From Prorocentrum cordatum (Eukaryota > Sar > Dinophyceae > Prorocentrales > Prorocentraceae): 64,000 nt of DNA. Shown here in pieces: positions 33,755 through 44,791 of this stretch (positions within the stretch are counted from its first letter, which is position 1; the number at the start of each line of letters is the position of its first letter). The notes beneath the pieces are model-generated. The model did no database searches. It was not told the origin of the DNA and saw only the letters and a list, made by a program, of their open reading frames with translations. The stretch is from contig CAUYUJ010004780.1 of assembly GCA_963575745.1 (NCBI GenBank), forward strand, positions 62,001 to 126,000, given 5' to 3'. A program made the translations under genes and the position numbers.

Positions 33755-34020
33755 CTGACCCCAAGATGGTCCAAAAAAGTCCCGAGTCGCCCCCAGGCAG
33801 CCCAAGAGGCCTCCGACACGGCCCAAAATGGCACCAGGACAGCCCAAAGAAGAGGCCCAGAGTGGGAACCGGAACAGACATATCGAGCCCTCGGCCCCAA
33901 GCGGCGCCCAGAAGCCCCAGATGCTCCCACAGGAACTCCAAGAAACCCCAAAGAGGCTCCAACTGAAACCCAAGAGTCTCCCAAGAAACCCCCAACGAGG
34001 ACCCCAAGAGGCGCCCTAAA
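33755..34020. repeat. 21-bp family, degenerate block
   Basis: Phrases 'CCAAGATGGTCC', 'CCCAAGAGGCCTCC' and 'CCAAGAAACCCC' in plus orientation, continuing the 31.2-33.4 kb theme after a 200-bp gap with no recognised feature (33541-33754). Confidence 0.7.
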
Positions 34021-34074
34021 GTCCAAACACCAGCGAGGGCACAATACGGGCCGGCGGAATGAGCGAAGCGATTC

Positions 34075-34735
34075 AATAAATTAAGCCATATTCGCGTCTC
34101 CGAGGGCCACACACCCTCGTAAATTACACAAGATTCGCGTCCCCAAAAGCCATAACCCCTCGAAAATGATTCGATGCTGGCGTATGCCATAAACCCTCGA
34201 TAAAATACTCGACATCACAAACCGTTGCAACATACACAATGCTCGCGTCCCCGAGACCATAAAACCATACAAATTACTAACAACTCGCGTCCCCGAAACC
34301 GTAAACCACTGTAAAATAGGGATGATCGCACTTCCGAAGCCACAGACCCTTGCAAATTCGCAGCGCTCGCGTCCCCGAGGCTACACAACCTCGTAAATTA
34401 CACAATACTATCGCCCTCGAAACCGTAAGCTCTACAAAATTACACCGTGTTTGTGCCCCCGAAGCCATACACCCTTCTAAAGAACCAATGGCTGCGTCCT
34501 CGAAGCCGTCATCCATACTAAATTGCAATATTCGCGCCCCCGAAGCCATGAACCCTCGCAAATTATACGATACTCGCGCCCCCGAAGCCACTCACCTGAA
34601 ACATGTGTTTGATACCCGCGTCCCCAGGGCCATAAACCATCACGCATTACACCGCAGTCTCTTTTTCGAATTCTTCGCGCATTACCGCAGAGTCTCGCCT
34701 TCGAGGCTATGATCTGCGTGCAACACATTTCACAA
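34075..34735. repeat. About 43-bp satellite (CTCGCGTCCCCGAGGCCATA)
   Basis: About 14-15 degenerate units of the form CTCGCGTCCCCGAAGCC, ATAAACCCTCG, CAAATTAC, ACAATA. The two best neighbouring units measure 42 and 43 bases. Short minus-strand frames such as 'MASGARVSYNLRGF' are repeat translations. Confidence 0.85.
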
Positions 34736-34754
34736 CATTCGCACCGTCGAGGCC

Positions 34755-35050
34755 AAGACCGCCACGAGACGGCCCAAGAAGCCTCCAGGAGAGCCCCAAG
34801 ACGGCCCCAAAGGGCACCAGGACGGCTCAGGAGGCACCCGAAAAGACCCAAAAACTCTTGAAGATGGCACCGAGGGGGGTCCAAAGCGGCACCACGAACC
34901 CAAGATTTGAGCTTTCAGCCCCGCGAAGGCGAAAGAAGGCCCCGAGCGGCTGCCAAGTCGCCCCAGCAAGCTTCCAACAGGCATCCCAAGAGGGCAACCA
35001 AAGCCGCGCGACGTTGCCCAACGCAGCCTCAAGCAGCCCCGAATCGTTGC
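34755..35050. repeat. 21-bp family, degenerate block
   Basis: 'CCAAGAAGCCTCCAGG', 'CCCAAGACGGCCCC' and 'CCCAAGAGGGCAACC' recur, fading by about 35050. Confidence 0.65.
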
Positions 35051-35059
35051 TCCAACGCA

Positions 35060-35800
35060 TGGCACGGGAAAGAACTCGAGAGTAACAATGCGGACTTCAG
35101 TGCGTTCTGAACCTGAGTCTGCCGCTTACCAAGTGCCGTCGCAGGCCCCGCTTCACCGCGAGGTAATAAACTGAGAACCTTACTCTTAGGCCGACGTTGG
35201 CGACGCATCGAGGCACCCCGCAACTCATCCCTCGGTGGCAAACAAGACGAGAGGTGAGAGAGAAGCCATGCGAATGGGAAATGGATCATAAAACGACGTG
35301 GCCTTTGTCCGTTGCTATGATCACAATTGCCCAACTTAGGCGCGCAAGGTCGCGCGCGCCCGGCGCATGGAACGGCGCTGCCTTGAGCCGAGACAGCGTC
35401 GGATATATAGCGCTCGCTACACGCCCCCCAAAAAATCTCGTTTTAAGTGACGGGGGGTGGGGGCGGGGGCGAGCGCCAGGTCCTAGTCATTATATCGAGC
35501 ATGGAGGAAGGATCGGGCTCTTGTTTTTTAGCACCACCAGCAGTGCGCAGGCAAGCGAAAGAAAAACAGCACAGAGCATCAGGGCCAGCCATGGCACATT
35601 GCCGCGACACGCCACAGATAATCATGGATGGCCCCGGGTAAGACCGCGTGACCATCCGTAGATGACGAGAATGGGCAACTGGCCAAATGCCGGCCGTCAA
35701 AGCGCGCTGCTAGCGAGGGGCTACGACCAAGCGGTCAGACCCCTCTAAGGGCAAAAGAAGATAATGCCCGTGTCCGGGCACTCATGGTAGCTGCGACGCC
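35060..35800. other. Stretch without a recognised gene, 3' of element B
   Basis: A plus frame of 154 codons (35197-35661) exists but shows no motif. The region should contain the 3' untranslated part and LTR of element B (its RNase H ends near 35.8 kb), but I could not find a matching 5' LTR at 53-56 kb. Repeated 'CCCGTGTCCGGGC' / 'CCCGTGGCCGGGC' phrases occur at 35768-35830. Confidence 0.35.
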
Positions 35801-35808
35801 AAGGGTAT

Positions 35809-36259
35809 CTACGCCCGTGGCCGGGCGCGGATGACCGCGCTGTAGGCGTGCGTGCCCGTGCCCGAGCAAGGACAACTACTTGTCTGAGTTCGACTAGTCG
35901 TCCTCATTGGTGCCCGCCGGCCCTGGAATAGGCGCCCCCATGTCGGCGCTGTGTCTTTCTCGCCTCGATAGGGCACGTACTTCTTCGCTTCGCATTTGAA
36001 GGGCTGGCTTTCTTCCATCACTTGCAGCGGCAACGCGCGATCGATGCGCCCCTTGGCATGGCCGTCAGCGATCATCTCGTGCATCGCACCATTGCGCGCT
36101 ATGAACTACACCTGGGTCCATCCTCTGCCTTATCCGACTGATATGTCCCAGCAAGATGCAGCCGGTCGGCTTCTTCAAGTCTTCACTTGACAAGGAATTG
36201 ACAGCCGACTCAGCGTCTATAGTAAGGATGGCAATGCTGAGACCACCTACCTCAAACAA
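35809..36259 (-). pseudogene. Element B RNase H (C-terminal part)
   Basis: Two overlapping minus frames give one RNase H end. 'LSIAILTIDAESAVNSLSSE' holds the central catalytic Asp region. The match continues through 'VHSAQWCDARD' and, after a shift near 36070, 'MIADGHAKGRIDRALPLQVM', where 'ADGHAKG' stands where the usual 'ADGLTKG' (last catalytic Asp) is expected. The sequence after about 35950 is not recognisable. Dead remnant; the role would be removal of template RNA. Confidence 0.65.
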
Positions 36260-36558
36260 ATGCGCAGAAGTCGAAAAGGTGTTAGGGGTCCAGCTTCAAG
36301 CCCCTGTAGCGTGACTACGGTAGCAAAGCAGTCCTCAAGCCTCATGATTATGAGCGGCTGTCACTGCTTCAGCTGAATAGTTGGGATGTCAGTGAGACAG
36401 CGCTACGTTCTCGCACTTGGAATGTTGTGAGTCCCTGTGCACTTTGTAAGGATACCACGTATACCATTAACCACACTTGAGTTATCAATGCAGATGCCAA
36501 GGCGCCACGTAAATTGATTAACATGTAAGATACGGTCCTCGTTGTCCCTTCTTCCGCA

Positions 36559-37345
36559 TCATGCGGCGCGCTTTATGCAGCAATGTGTGCTCCGTTTACA
36601 TGCGCCGAACGTACCTTCTACACATGTGACCCACTTGTCAATCATGCCCCCCGCTCCTGCCATGATGATGTCGTCAACGTGCCCGGCTGTCAGGAGGTTT
36701 GGGCTTGTCTTAATTTCTTCGCCATGCGACGCGGGCTTCAGCCCGGAACCTCGCGCGGCGGTTCTGAGCTTCAGTGAGAATGCCGAGGGCGTCTTTGGCG
36801 CCTGCGCCTGGCTCGAGGCACTGAAGACAACGCTTCGACTCGTCATGGGGCGAGAAAACGGACAGCGCGCGTCGCGCCGAGGCTGAACCAGGTAGAAGAG
36901 CGAAGCAAACCATGCGCTCTTTCTCACCAGTGGCCTCTGCCAACTCACGGTAAGTCAGACCCTCCAAGAGAATCTTGTCGATGTCCATGGATGCTATGGT
37001 CAATTGTTTCTTGCGCGCGGCCGCGCAGGCGAGCAATCTCCGGCTTGCTCGACGAGCTGCGCCTGAGAAGGTTTCTAGGTCGAAGGTTTCGACGTCCGCA
37101 AAGCCACGGAGAACAAGGCGCAGTCGCATTGTTCGCTCCATTTCGCCTTTCTCGTTTTTGCCAAACTTCCACTTGCGCGCGCATCTAGAGGTCGCGCTGT
37201 TGGTAGCATTCCTGATGTCTTGCATCCTGGAGCATCTGGCACCATACCATATGTTCAGCTCAGTGTACAAAGCCTTAGATATATTTGCCGGGTTGGCTTG
37301 TATTTCTGCCTTCGTCAGGAGGTCGTTTTCCTTGACGGCCGCGGC
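36559..37345 (-). pseudogene. Element B reverse transcriptase
   Basis: The frame starting near 37345 ('KAEIQANPANISKALYTELN') continues as the minus ORF at 36710-37270. It shows 'RLRLVLRGFADVETFDLETF', the motif A region 'IASMDIDKILLEGLTYREL' with catalytic Asp, and 'ATGEKERMVCFALLPGSA'. Near 36790 the frame shifts. The second frame (36559-36948) carries 'SAFSLKLRTAARGSGLKP' and the catalytic box 'LLTAGHVDDIIMAG' with both aspartates intact, followed by 'MIDKWVTCVEGTFGACK'. So motifs A and C survive but sit in different frames. A standard Copia RVT_2 domain otherwise. Confidence 0.75.
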
Positions 37346-37719
37346 TCTTTAGCTGCAGCCGAGACATCTGCGCGCATCGTGGTCGCTTGGTCGCTGTGTA
37401 GTGACTCGCGTCGCTGCTCTGATAGACAGACCTTGGCCATGTCAGCAGTAAAGCATAAGTCGACATACCAGCCGTGGTCGTCCGAGTCGAGATCGTAAGT
37501 CTCGTCGCATTCGGTGGTCCAAGGTACCGGGAGGGATTCGTCGGTGCCGTGGTTCCGAACATAACCTATTTCTCGCAAGCGCCCTTGCTCTTCACTGGCT
37601 ACAGCCGCGAGCACGCGGCTGTCGGTGACCGTTTCAGTGGGCGCCGAAAACAGAGACTCCCATGAAGGGGTCTCGAGTAGTTCCGATTCCTCTTGGAGCT
37701 CTACATACCACGGGTCCAT
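37346..37719 (-). pseudogene. Element B integrase-RT linker
   Basis: An acidic, Ser/Glu-rich frame (for example 'DLDSDDHGWYVDLCFTADMA') between integrase and RT. It ends in a stop after 'PSRKTTS', while the RT-compatible frame continues as 'KENDLLTKAEIQ', so a frameshift lies near 37330. No domain of its own is recognised. Confidence 0.5.
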
Positions 37720-37889
37720 GATATGCGCGTCCAGATCTGTCTCTGACTATTCAGCAATAGTCGGTAGTCTGCTGTCAAGAGCCGCCCGTGCTGGAGGTCT
37801 GTCCTCTTGGGCGTGGCCGCCTGTCGCTGGCGCGTCTGCCAGGTTCTCAAGCTTTGAGAGATCCCCGTCAAAGCCCGCAGAACGTTCGA

Positions 37890-38363
37890 TTACTGTAAGC
37901 ACTGAATGACTCGCGCACGCGCGGTGCCAGTGATGCCGTACATGTTAAGAGCGGTACCTTCTGACTCGCAGTAGTGGAATCCTGGTGCGACGTCGTTATC
38001 ATGGCATACCAGGATGGCACAACTATCAGCGCAAGGTGCCGCTGGTAAACCGTGGGTGCTTTTAGCCAAACGAACACTTACACCGTTTTCTATCCTAAAA
38101 TAGTTTCCGATGAAGAACTGTCGGGCTATGTGTACTTTGGACGAGAGCCGGCTCGCTGTAGTCATCCGCAAGTTCCCCTGCATGGTCGGCAAGTAGCCAA
38201 AGACCATGGCAGGTTTCTCCGCAGGCAAGCTCGCGATAGAGGTCAATGCCGTTCGCGTTGCCGTAGTATCCGGGCCGATCTCGCGGACCAGTAACACTTC
38301 AATGTATAATGTGCGTCGTAAGTCTGGGTATTGCACCAAGACTTCCCGACCGCCGACCTGCAC
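37890..38363 (-). pseudogene. Element B post-integrase segment
   Basis: The minus frame begins with 'VGGREVLVQYPDLRRTLYIE', a C-terminal integrase-type beta-rich segment that follows the integrase core in this family. It continues with 'VHIARQFFIGNYFRIENGVS', 'VRLAKSTHGLPAAPCAD' and 'GITGTARARVIQCLQ'. It is uninterrupted for 157 codons. The function of the second half is unknown. Confidence 0.5.
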
Positions 38364-39255
38364 GACTGCCTGACAGTGGTCAGGGTAGTTACGGCCGATG
38401 GGGTACGGTCCGTTCTATCCGCCCCAATCGTCCTTGGTAGTGGTCGGACGGTGGTAGTTCACGAGATCCCTGGCTGATAGTTGTGGTGTCCCGCTGCTGT
38501 CATCTTTGTGAGTAGGGCTGTATTGGTTGTGGCTACTGCAGTGGCTTGTGTGATGGCCTCAACGCTTATTTCTCTAATTCGTTGCTCTCGGTTGCGATCG
38601 GACGTTCCAGTCGCCTGATGGTGGCCAAGTACCGGTGAACCTGGCAGACAGGCCGGCTGTCGTCCGCGCAGCGCTTGGCATAGAGAGACCTCGTAGTAGA
38701 ACGTAAGAGCACTGCAGACAAATCGGCCCTCGTGCAGTAATCGTGAAAAAACCAATGGTGCGCTGTGCCGTTCTAGTTCTGCTTCCCTGACATATGGGGC
38801 GTGCCTTAAGATGCCGGCGCGTGCTTCAATGGCGACGGCATGTTGGCCACGAGCGCGAACGCAAAGTTATGCGCCATTAGCCTCCTGGGCAATTTTGGCA
38901 ATATCATTGCCCAGAGCTCCTTCACCGTCGGAATACAACACTCTGGCAGGACCGGGCTGCATCCAGCAGTTGTGATATGCGTCAAATATCGCATGCATGC
39001 ATCGCCCTGTCGGCAATCTCTTGGCCCGCAGCCCAACGAATGCATCGGTCGATGATGTGGGACAATGTTGTTGTAGGACATAAAATCACACTCGACTTCA
39101 TCGCTGCATTTGCCAAGGGGGCTCATCGAAGGCATGACAAGATTGCTGGGTTTCTCCCAGGACCTGCACTCACTGCCTGAACCAACTACACCTTCTATCA
39201 AGTTCAATCGTACAACGTCAATTACAACGCGCGACTGGATCGCACGCATCTTTGG
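38364..39255 (-). pseudogene. Element B integrase core, frameshifted
   Basis: The minus frame at 38806-39249 includes 'LGKCSDEVECDFMSYNN', where the Asp in 'ECDFM' fits the first catalytic residue of the DDE integrase core. Further matches lie in other frames. At 38459-38755 are 'FSRLLHEGRFVCSALTFYYE', 'ALRGRQPACLPGSPVLGHHQ' and 'REQRIREISVEAITQATAVA', the typical end of the core and the start of the C-terminal domain. At least two frameshifts separate these pieces. The enzyme would have inserted element cDNA into the genome. Confidence 0.65.
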
Positions 39256-39471
39256 TTCAGAAATGGCGCCAGCGGAAGTGGAGCTTTCGTAGCCCTTTTA
39301 GCACGGTGAGCGGATCGTAACTCCGTAAAGTTTGAATGCTTATCTGAATGCCAAAACTTGACCAATCATGTAACCTTGCATGTGGCCGTGCTTCCGCTGG
39401 AGGCGGGGGCGGGGCGGCGCGACGCCGCTTTCCCCTTGTCCGCGTCGTCCTGCGACACGCGGAGGGTCAGA

Positions 39472-40279
39472 TCAGTTACCAGCTCCAGAGCCGCTGTGTG
39501 CGCCTCTTGTCGCATCGTAACTGCTGGCGCCAACTGGGTCTCGGGGATGTCTACGTGAAGGTAGAGGTGCACGTAGCCGTGCCTCTCCCCAGGGTCTCTG
39601 TCGAGCTGGCGGTAACTCTGCTGGTGCGGGCACCTCATCGAAGAAGTCGCCTGGTGCCGCTGCTGGCGCAGCAGCAGCAACAGCAGGTGCAGGTGCCCCT
39701 TCCGCCGGTGCTGGCGCAGCCGGTGGAGCTTGTCCGTGGTTGTCTGGCAGTTGCCACGGTTGGGCAAATCTACACTTGCCTGGCGTCAGCAGGTGGCCTC
39801 GCTGTTTTTGCCACAGTCCTTTCTGCTTGCAGTTTGGCCATGCCCAATAATAGGGTCGCTTGTCATACCAACGGCATAGACGTGGGTTTCGGTTGTGACT
39901 TGGTGAGTTAATTTGAATGTTGTCGACACAAGCTGGGCAACCAAGTTCTCCCGATGGTGGTCGTCTGATGGATCCGTCCTCGTCCCGTGGCATCGCGGGG
40001 TCATCGAGGTCGAATCCAGCACTGTTGGCCACAGAGGTGTTTGCATAATGCCAGTCGGCAAAGGGGTTGTTGCCTCGTGCATAGCGGGACTTTGCAATAT
40101 GTGCTGAATCTACGATCAGAGATTGCATCTTTGGAGTATAGTGGGCCGCCTGTGCCAGTTCTCGGTTGCACGCTTGCGCGTGCTCACGATTACCTGAACA
40201 TAGTTTGCTCGCGAATGGTCTGAGAATGGCGCGATGATTGGCCATTGAGTTTGCAGGGTTCTTGATGAGAGTGCCGCAT
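39472..40279 (-). pseudogene. Element B zinc-finger-like region upstream of integrase
   Basis: One open frame from the A insertion point to about 39472. It starts with 'MANHRAILRPFASKLC', then 'HYTPKMQSLIVDSAHIAK', then Cys/His motifs: 'GELGCPACVDN' with a following H and 'RLCRW', and a second 'WPNCKQKG' with 'PGKCRFA', resembling paired CxxC...HxxxxxC fingers. A Pro/Ala-rich linker follows (residues about 215-265 of the frame). In this Copia type the region sits between the methyltransferase-like segment and integrase. The N-terminal 40-odd codons of the frame are LTR sequence of element A and do not belong to B. Confidence 0.6.
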
Positions 40280-40425
40280 TGCAGATCGGGCCTCTGGAAA
40301 GGGGGCGCACGCCCCCTCCCTTCCTCGCCAGAGGCAAGCCCAAATGGCGCAGACACAACACGCACGATACGCACACGCATGTCAATGTTATGCCAACGAG
40401 GGCCCACTCGGGGCCCAAATCAGCA
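40280..40425 (-). repeat. Element A 3' LTR
   Basis: 146 bp, TG...CA on the minus strand. Shares 'CGAGGGCCCACTCGGGGCCC', 'CACGCACGATACGCACA' and 'CCTCGCCAGAGGCAAGC' (plus orientation) with the copy at 47376-47519. The divergence of the two copies is clear by eye, so the insertion is not recent. Inside the element, a G7 run lies at about 40481-40487 but is not adjacent to the LTR. Confidence 0.85.
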
Positions 40426-41365
40426 CTGATACACAACTAAAACTCGTGCGCCATTGAGGCTGCACCGGCCCACTAGGGCCCCCCCTAAACACAAAAGCGC
40501 GCCATGGCCGCATCGCGGCCTCGAAGAAATTGAAAAAAAATACCTGCCACGGGCAGACGGCTTGGCACGGCCCGGGGCGGCGGCGGCGCCAGCTGCGGCG
40601 GTCGGCTCAGAGGCTGGCTCGCCCTCCCCTGCCCCAGGGCCCATCTCCTTGTCCACGGGCGGGAGAAGGTACTTCTTCGGAGCACGAAACTCTCGGATCA
40701 TCACGCGAACGAACCTCATGCGCTCCTCCTCGTACCCCTCCAGCTCTTCGTTTCCCCACTCGCTGAGACGCTCGATGGCCTGAGAGAACTCTGGATCGTC
40801 CGGCCTCCTCGATGAAACGACACTTCGCGCGTCCGAATCGGACAGACCTGGGCCCTCGTAGCTGTGCTCGGCTGGAATCCTCCGGGCCGCGGTCGCCTCT
40901 CGCCTCTCGCATGCCCTCCCGCATCTCCAGATCCTTGTCCATCAGCAGAGCGGCGTACGCACTGTCCCACGCGTCTAGGCACATCAAGGCTGCGTCTCGA
41001 CTATCGCAGCCGCCCTGATCGCTAGGTTGCCGGCCCCCTTGCTCCATGTCGCCGTCACCTCGATGCGGCCCCTTTGGTTTTCGACATCTCCTAACGTCAG
41101 CATGATCGTCACTACTTTGCACGTCGTGCCCAAATGTCGCACAGGCTCCACTTGAATGCTCTCGAAGATGCTCCTGACTTGATCCTCGGACAGCCTGCTC
41201 TCGAACTGGAACATCCTCCTTGGGCCGCGACCTGGCGGATGCGGTCTCAGGATGCTCGGGCGGCCGGCCTGAACTCGCCTTCTCGGTTCGGGCCGAAAAA
41301 AGCTGACGAAGGACGCGCTCTTGAGCTGTGGCCATGACGGCTGGTTCATCTGCTAGCTGGTACAC
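40426..41365 (-). pseudogene. Element A C-terminal extension and 3' untranslated region
   Basis: After RNase H the frame 40607-41365 continues with 'YQLADEPAVMATAQERVLRQ' and then a charged, Arg/Asp/Gln-rich sequence, frameshifted relative to other frames (for example 'MNQPSWPQLKSASFVSFF'). No domain recognised. Positions 40426-40606 are untranslated, G-rich on minus, leading into the LTR. Confidence 0.45.
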
Positions 41366-42010
41366 CCCTGCTTGTCATCGCAGTTATCAACGCGTCGGCT
41401 GGCTCGGCTCGGTTTTTCTTTAGTTCGAATATCAGCTAGCTGTAGAGCAGAGGGAACCCAACGATATCTCACGCCCAATCGTCGCACACTCTCTTTGGTC
41501 ATAACCAGATCCACCGATCGGAACATGCGCCAGCACTCCCACAACTGATGATATGGTCATACAATGATCTACAGTCCGTCACCGCAATAGGGGTCAACAT
41601 GGGCATGAAGTCAGAGCGCCGACGCAGACAGAAGTCCCCAACACTCCCCTCCAGGATCAGGCACGCTATCCACTCCAGGTGCCGTCCATCTGGGCCTGGG
41701 CCTCAGCGGCGAGGGTCGAAGGCGTCGCGCGTCGGTCGCAGACGGTAGCTCTTCCAAAAATGGGAGCTCCAGGGGCTGGGTTCGTTTCTGATCATGCTCT
41801 CGTCGGTTGTTGGGATCACGAAGCCCGCATGGGCCCCGGACTTCGTCGCGTTCTGGTTCGAGGCATCGGCGCGAGCGATGACTCGGAGTCACTCGATCGG
41901 GATCGGGGGGGTCTTCCAGGACAACCTCGAAAACTGTTTAGCTCGGCGCACGACCGTGTTCCCGTGCCACCTCGCCCACTGCGGGCTTGGGCATGCACCG
42001 TTGATTCATG
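41353..42010 (-). pseudogene. Element A RNase H
   Basis: Minus-strand pieces in more than one frame. 'GFVIPTTDESMIRNEPSPW' (about 41760-41820) is followed near 41545-41600 by 'PIAVTDCRSLYDHIS' with the central catalytic Asp. The frame 41353-41544 then gives 'DLVMTKESVRRLGVRYRW' and 'SALQLADIRTKEKP', matching the usual 'QLADxLTKxxP' end. In-frame stops occur near 41710. Catalytic residues are partly preserved but the frame is broken. Confidence 0.6.
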
Positions 42011-42184
42011 GGCACCTGCACTGCAAGATCAGGACGTCACTCTCGAGCGAACCAGTTCCCACTTCCCAGCATCGCTCTGAAATCGGTGATCTCCCTCGCC
42101 GTGGCTGGGCTGTCTGGAAGGGGCCCAGGGTCTCGAGCCCGCTGGTCTCATGGACTCGGCGAACTCTTTCTGGGGCACGCTGAT

Positions 42185-43081
42185 TTACATAGTCCTTCGG
42201 TCCTGGACCAGATACGAGCCGCGCAACTTCCCCTCGCTGGTCTTCCATATGGGGAACGGGAGCGTGAAACTGAGGTGCTGGAGAAAGGCGCTGTACGTTT
42301 TTCCACTCCCACGAGGCCGCGAGGGAGGCGGCCCTCGAACAGGAAAAACATGCACGGGTCCAGCTTGGACTGGCGCCAGCCCCCCCCCGCCATCTTTGGG
42401 CTTCCAGCCCAGCACCGCATTCCGAGACTTACCCCGCCACTGAGCCGGGGCGTCGTTGAACCCGTAGATCGGCCTGATGACCCTGGGCCGCTGGTCGGGA
42501 TGTAGGTCAGGTAGACCGCTGCGGGGCTGCTTCAGGCACAGGTCGCCGCCGTCGCGCTCGATGGGATCTGCCTCGAGGAAGGCCCCCTCCACGTCGCCGA
42601 TCTGGACCTGGAACCCGCGGGGCGCCAGCACCTGGCGGGCCACGACCTTCTCGTTCTGAGACAGCGTTGCAGACGACGTCTTTTTCTCGCGCACAAGCTG
42701 CATCTAATCTGGGCCCGTATAGCCATGACAGCACAACCGACCCGTGACCACCTCCGTACCTGAGTCGTCGATCTTGCTTGTAAGAATCACCCGGCTGCCC
42801 ACGATTCTTTCTGGGCTCGCCCGTCGGACAGCGTCGGACTCATCCCTGGTCGCTGCCGTCGGCGCCTTCTTCTTGTCGAACAGGTTGTCCATCTCCTTCC
42901 TGGCGCCGTCGGTCATCCTCCCCATGCCCTCCGAGCTCGCCCACTTCGGACCCTTACGATTGAGCCCCCTCCTGCCGCCGGCCAGCACGGCATCTTCCAG
43001 CGTCTCCTCGTTGTCCTGGTCGACGTGCAGCACGTTCAGCTCTTCCTCGTCCTCCACTGCGTCCGTCTCCACGCTCACCAT
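42185..43081 (-). pseudogene. Element A reverse transcriptase with nonsense codon and lost catalytic box
   Basis: Frame 42704-43081 carries the pre-RT segment 'RIVGSRVILTSKIDDSGTE' and 'GRLCCHGYTGPD'. A TAG (42704-42706) interrupts it. The same frame resumes as 42185-42703 with 'VREKKTSSATLSQNEK', the motif A region 'QIGDVEGAFLEADPIERDGG' and 'IRPIYGFNDAPAQW', then 'LDPCMFF' in a shifted frame. The expected motif C (VDD box) should follow 'RGLVGV' near 42310, but the sequence passes directly to 'TYSAFLQHL' and 'LPFPIWKTSEGKLRGS' in another frame; no xxDD box is present. Motif A Asp is intact. Confidence 0.75.
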
Positions 43082-43096
43082 CTGCGCGCCGCTGCA

Positions 43097-43576
43097 TTAT
43101 TCCTCCAGGCGCGGGGCTTTCGCCGGATGTTTCACGGCGTCGAGCTTCAGCATCTTCTGCGGGCAAACTGCAGCTGGATCCACAGGTCGTTCCCCAGCGA
43201 TGCGTCGATGCACTTCCTGGTCGACACCGGGCTCGTCGTGCCCTTCCTGGTCAGCCTGCTCGGCCCCGTCGAAATCGTTCGTCGCCGCCTGGGGTGCCTC
43301 CGTCGCCTCCGCCCCCAACGGCGCAGGCTCGGGGGCCACCGGGGTCGTAGAGCTCGGCGCCTCGGGCTCAGGATGTGCTTCGGGGCCGCCAGCGGCCGCG
43401 CTGGGAGGTCGCTCATCCCCCGCGATGTCCATGAAACCTCTCTGCGGCCCCTGTCCGTCCATGAACTTCTCGGCCATGGCGCGCAGCTCCGGCTGGACCA
43501 CCTCCGCAGCGAGCTTCTCCTCCTGGGTGGCATGGCGCAGCTGCTCCGGCGACGCCTCGATGACCGCCCCCGGCAT
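43097..43576 (-). pseudogene. Element A integrase tail and linker
   Basis: The frame starts inside 'AMPGAVIEASPEQLRHAT', the short motif that ends the integrase C-terminal domain in this family. A Pro/Ala/Glu-rich, acidic linker follows. It ends in TAA (43097-43099), after which the RT frame continues in the same register, so the stop is a substitution within one original frame. A TAG upstream (about 43597) separates it from 'WRGSAVVLGEV'. Confidence 0.55.
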
Positions 43577-44758
43577 GGCGACCCAGTCGTTGCCCTAGAC
43601 CTCCCCCAAGACCACTGCAGACCCGCGCCATCTCGCATGAGCCTTCTTTTCCGGGATGCCACGGCCACGTCGAAATGCCGCAACTCGGTCCCCCGCCTGA
43701 AAAGTCGATGCCACCCTGGGTCATCTGTCCAGCACCACTGTGGCCGCGTGATTGTCCACGTGCTCGAGAACTGCCGGGCGCGCGCACTGCCTGCATCTTT
43801 CCATGGCCGCGAACGGCTCGTCGCGCAGTACCGCGCTACTCGCCGCGATGTCCGGCCCCTCTTGCATCGCGTCAGTAGGGGCCCCCGGGTTCCTGCTCAG
43901 CGCTCTGGCACGGCGAGAACCCATGGGCCCGCAGCAGAGAGATCTTGGCCAGGATCACGGCTCGCACGCAGGCCAGCCACTCTTCATTGCACTTGGGCAG
44001 CATCTGATCCATCACCTTTTTGAGAATATCCTCGAACCAGGCCCCATGGCGTTCGACGTGTCCAACCTGCTCACGAGCTTCACCTGCGGCATCCGTCACT
44101 TCGATCCCCGTCTTCTCGATGGTATCGAGGATGTCCCGGCCGAGATTGGCCCGCCCGGCGTCGCGCTTGAGGTGCTTTGGGGCGCCGCATGGCTCGCGCC
44201 ACTTTGACGTAAACAGCTCCTTCAGCACATTGCCTGTCTCTCGAAAAAGGGAGCCATCTGCTGAAGGTCACTGCTTGGACACGCGACGTTCAGGGCCTTC
44301 ACCCTTATGTTGTCTGACCAACCGGCCAGTTCCTTGACGTCGATCTCGGCGAGCCTCTGCAGTGGCGCCACCTTGGACGGCACCTTCGCTGGCCGCGCGG
44401 CCTCAGGAAGCCGCCGGCCCTCGCGCGCCCAGCGTGAGAACTGCCGAGCCATCGCCTGCACCATCTCGCTCGAATTGGCGTGCTTCAGAATCCGCAACAT
44501 GTCCTCGTTTCTCCAGCGATCAAGCTTCGCGTGGAGCCTCCTCAATGACGTCTCCAGCGTGAGCTTCCGACATTTGATGACCTCCTCATCCTCCCATGTC
44601 GACCGCGCCTCAGGGCCAGAGAAGACAATGTCCTGTTCCAGCTGACAGAATAACGCAATCACCAGGCGCCGCCACAAACCATCTGGATACTTCTGAGAGA
44701 ACGTACTCCTCCTGTTCCCCCTTTGAGCTGCCCCAACACCACTGATGCCCCTGACCAC
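43577..44758 (-). pseudogene. Element A integrase with GAG-pre-integrase zinc-binding segment
   Basis: Frame 44222-44758 includes 'SLRRLHAKLDRWRNEDMLRI' and 'QAMARQFSRWAREG', matching the pre-integrase His/Cys domain, although the usual Cys pair after 'QF' is replaced by Ser-Arg-Trp-Ala. It continues into the core ('RVKALNVACPSSDLQQMAPF'). A frameshift near 44225 leads to frame 43872-44228 with 'LKELFTSKWREPCGAPKHLK', 'GEAREQVGHVERHGAWFED' and 'LRAHGFSP'; the Glu of 'VERHGA' fits the catalytic Glu of the DDE triad. A further shift leads to 43721-43924 ('MQEGPDIAASSAVLRDEPF'), then 'GDRVAAFRRGRGIPEKKAHA', the SH3-like C-terminal domain. Confidence 0.7.
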
Positions 44759-44791
44759 CCGGAGAGCGAAGCTCCTTCAGGTACAACTTGT

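Larger units (their letters stand above)
35800..40279 (-). mobile_element. Copia-type retrotransposon B, 3' half
   Basis: Segments in minus-strand order 40.28 to 35.8 kb are a zinc-finger region, integrase, linker, reverse transcriptase and RNase H. The order integrase before RT is diagnostic of Ty1/Copia elements. The 5' half lies at 47520-53245, beyond inserted element A. Many frameshifts and stops are present and no LTR was identified for B. Individual domains are listed separately. Confidence 0.8.

Noticed and set aside
40280-40425. This LTR as the 5' LTR of element B (it directly precedes B's open frame)
   Set aside because: Its partner at 47376-47519 precedes element A's gag, and B's coding sequence continues on the far side of A, so the pair belongs to A and the frame overlap is accidental.
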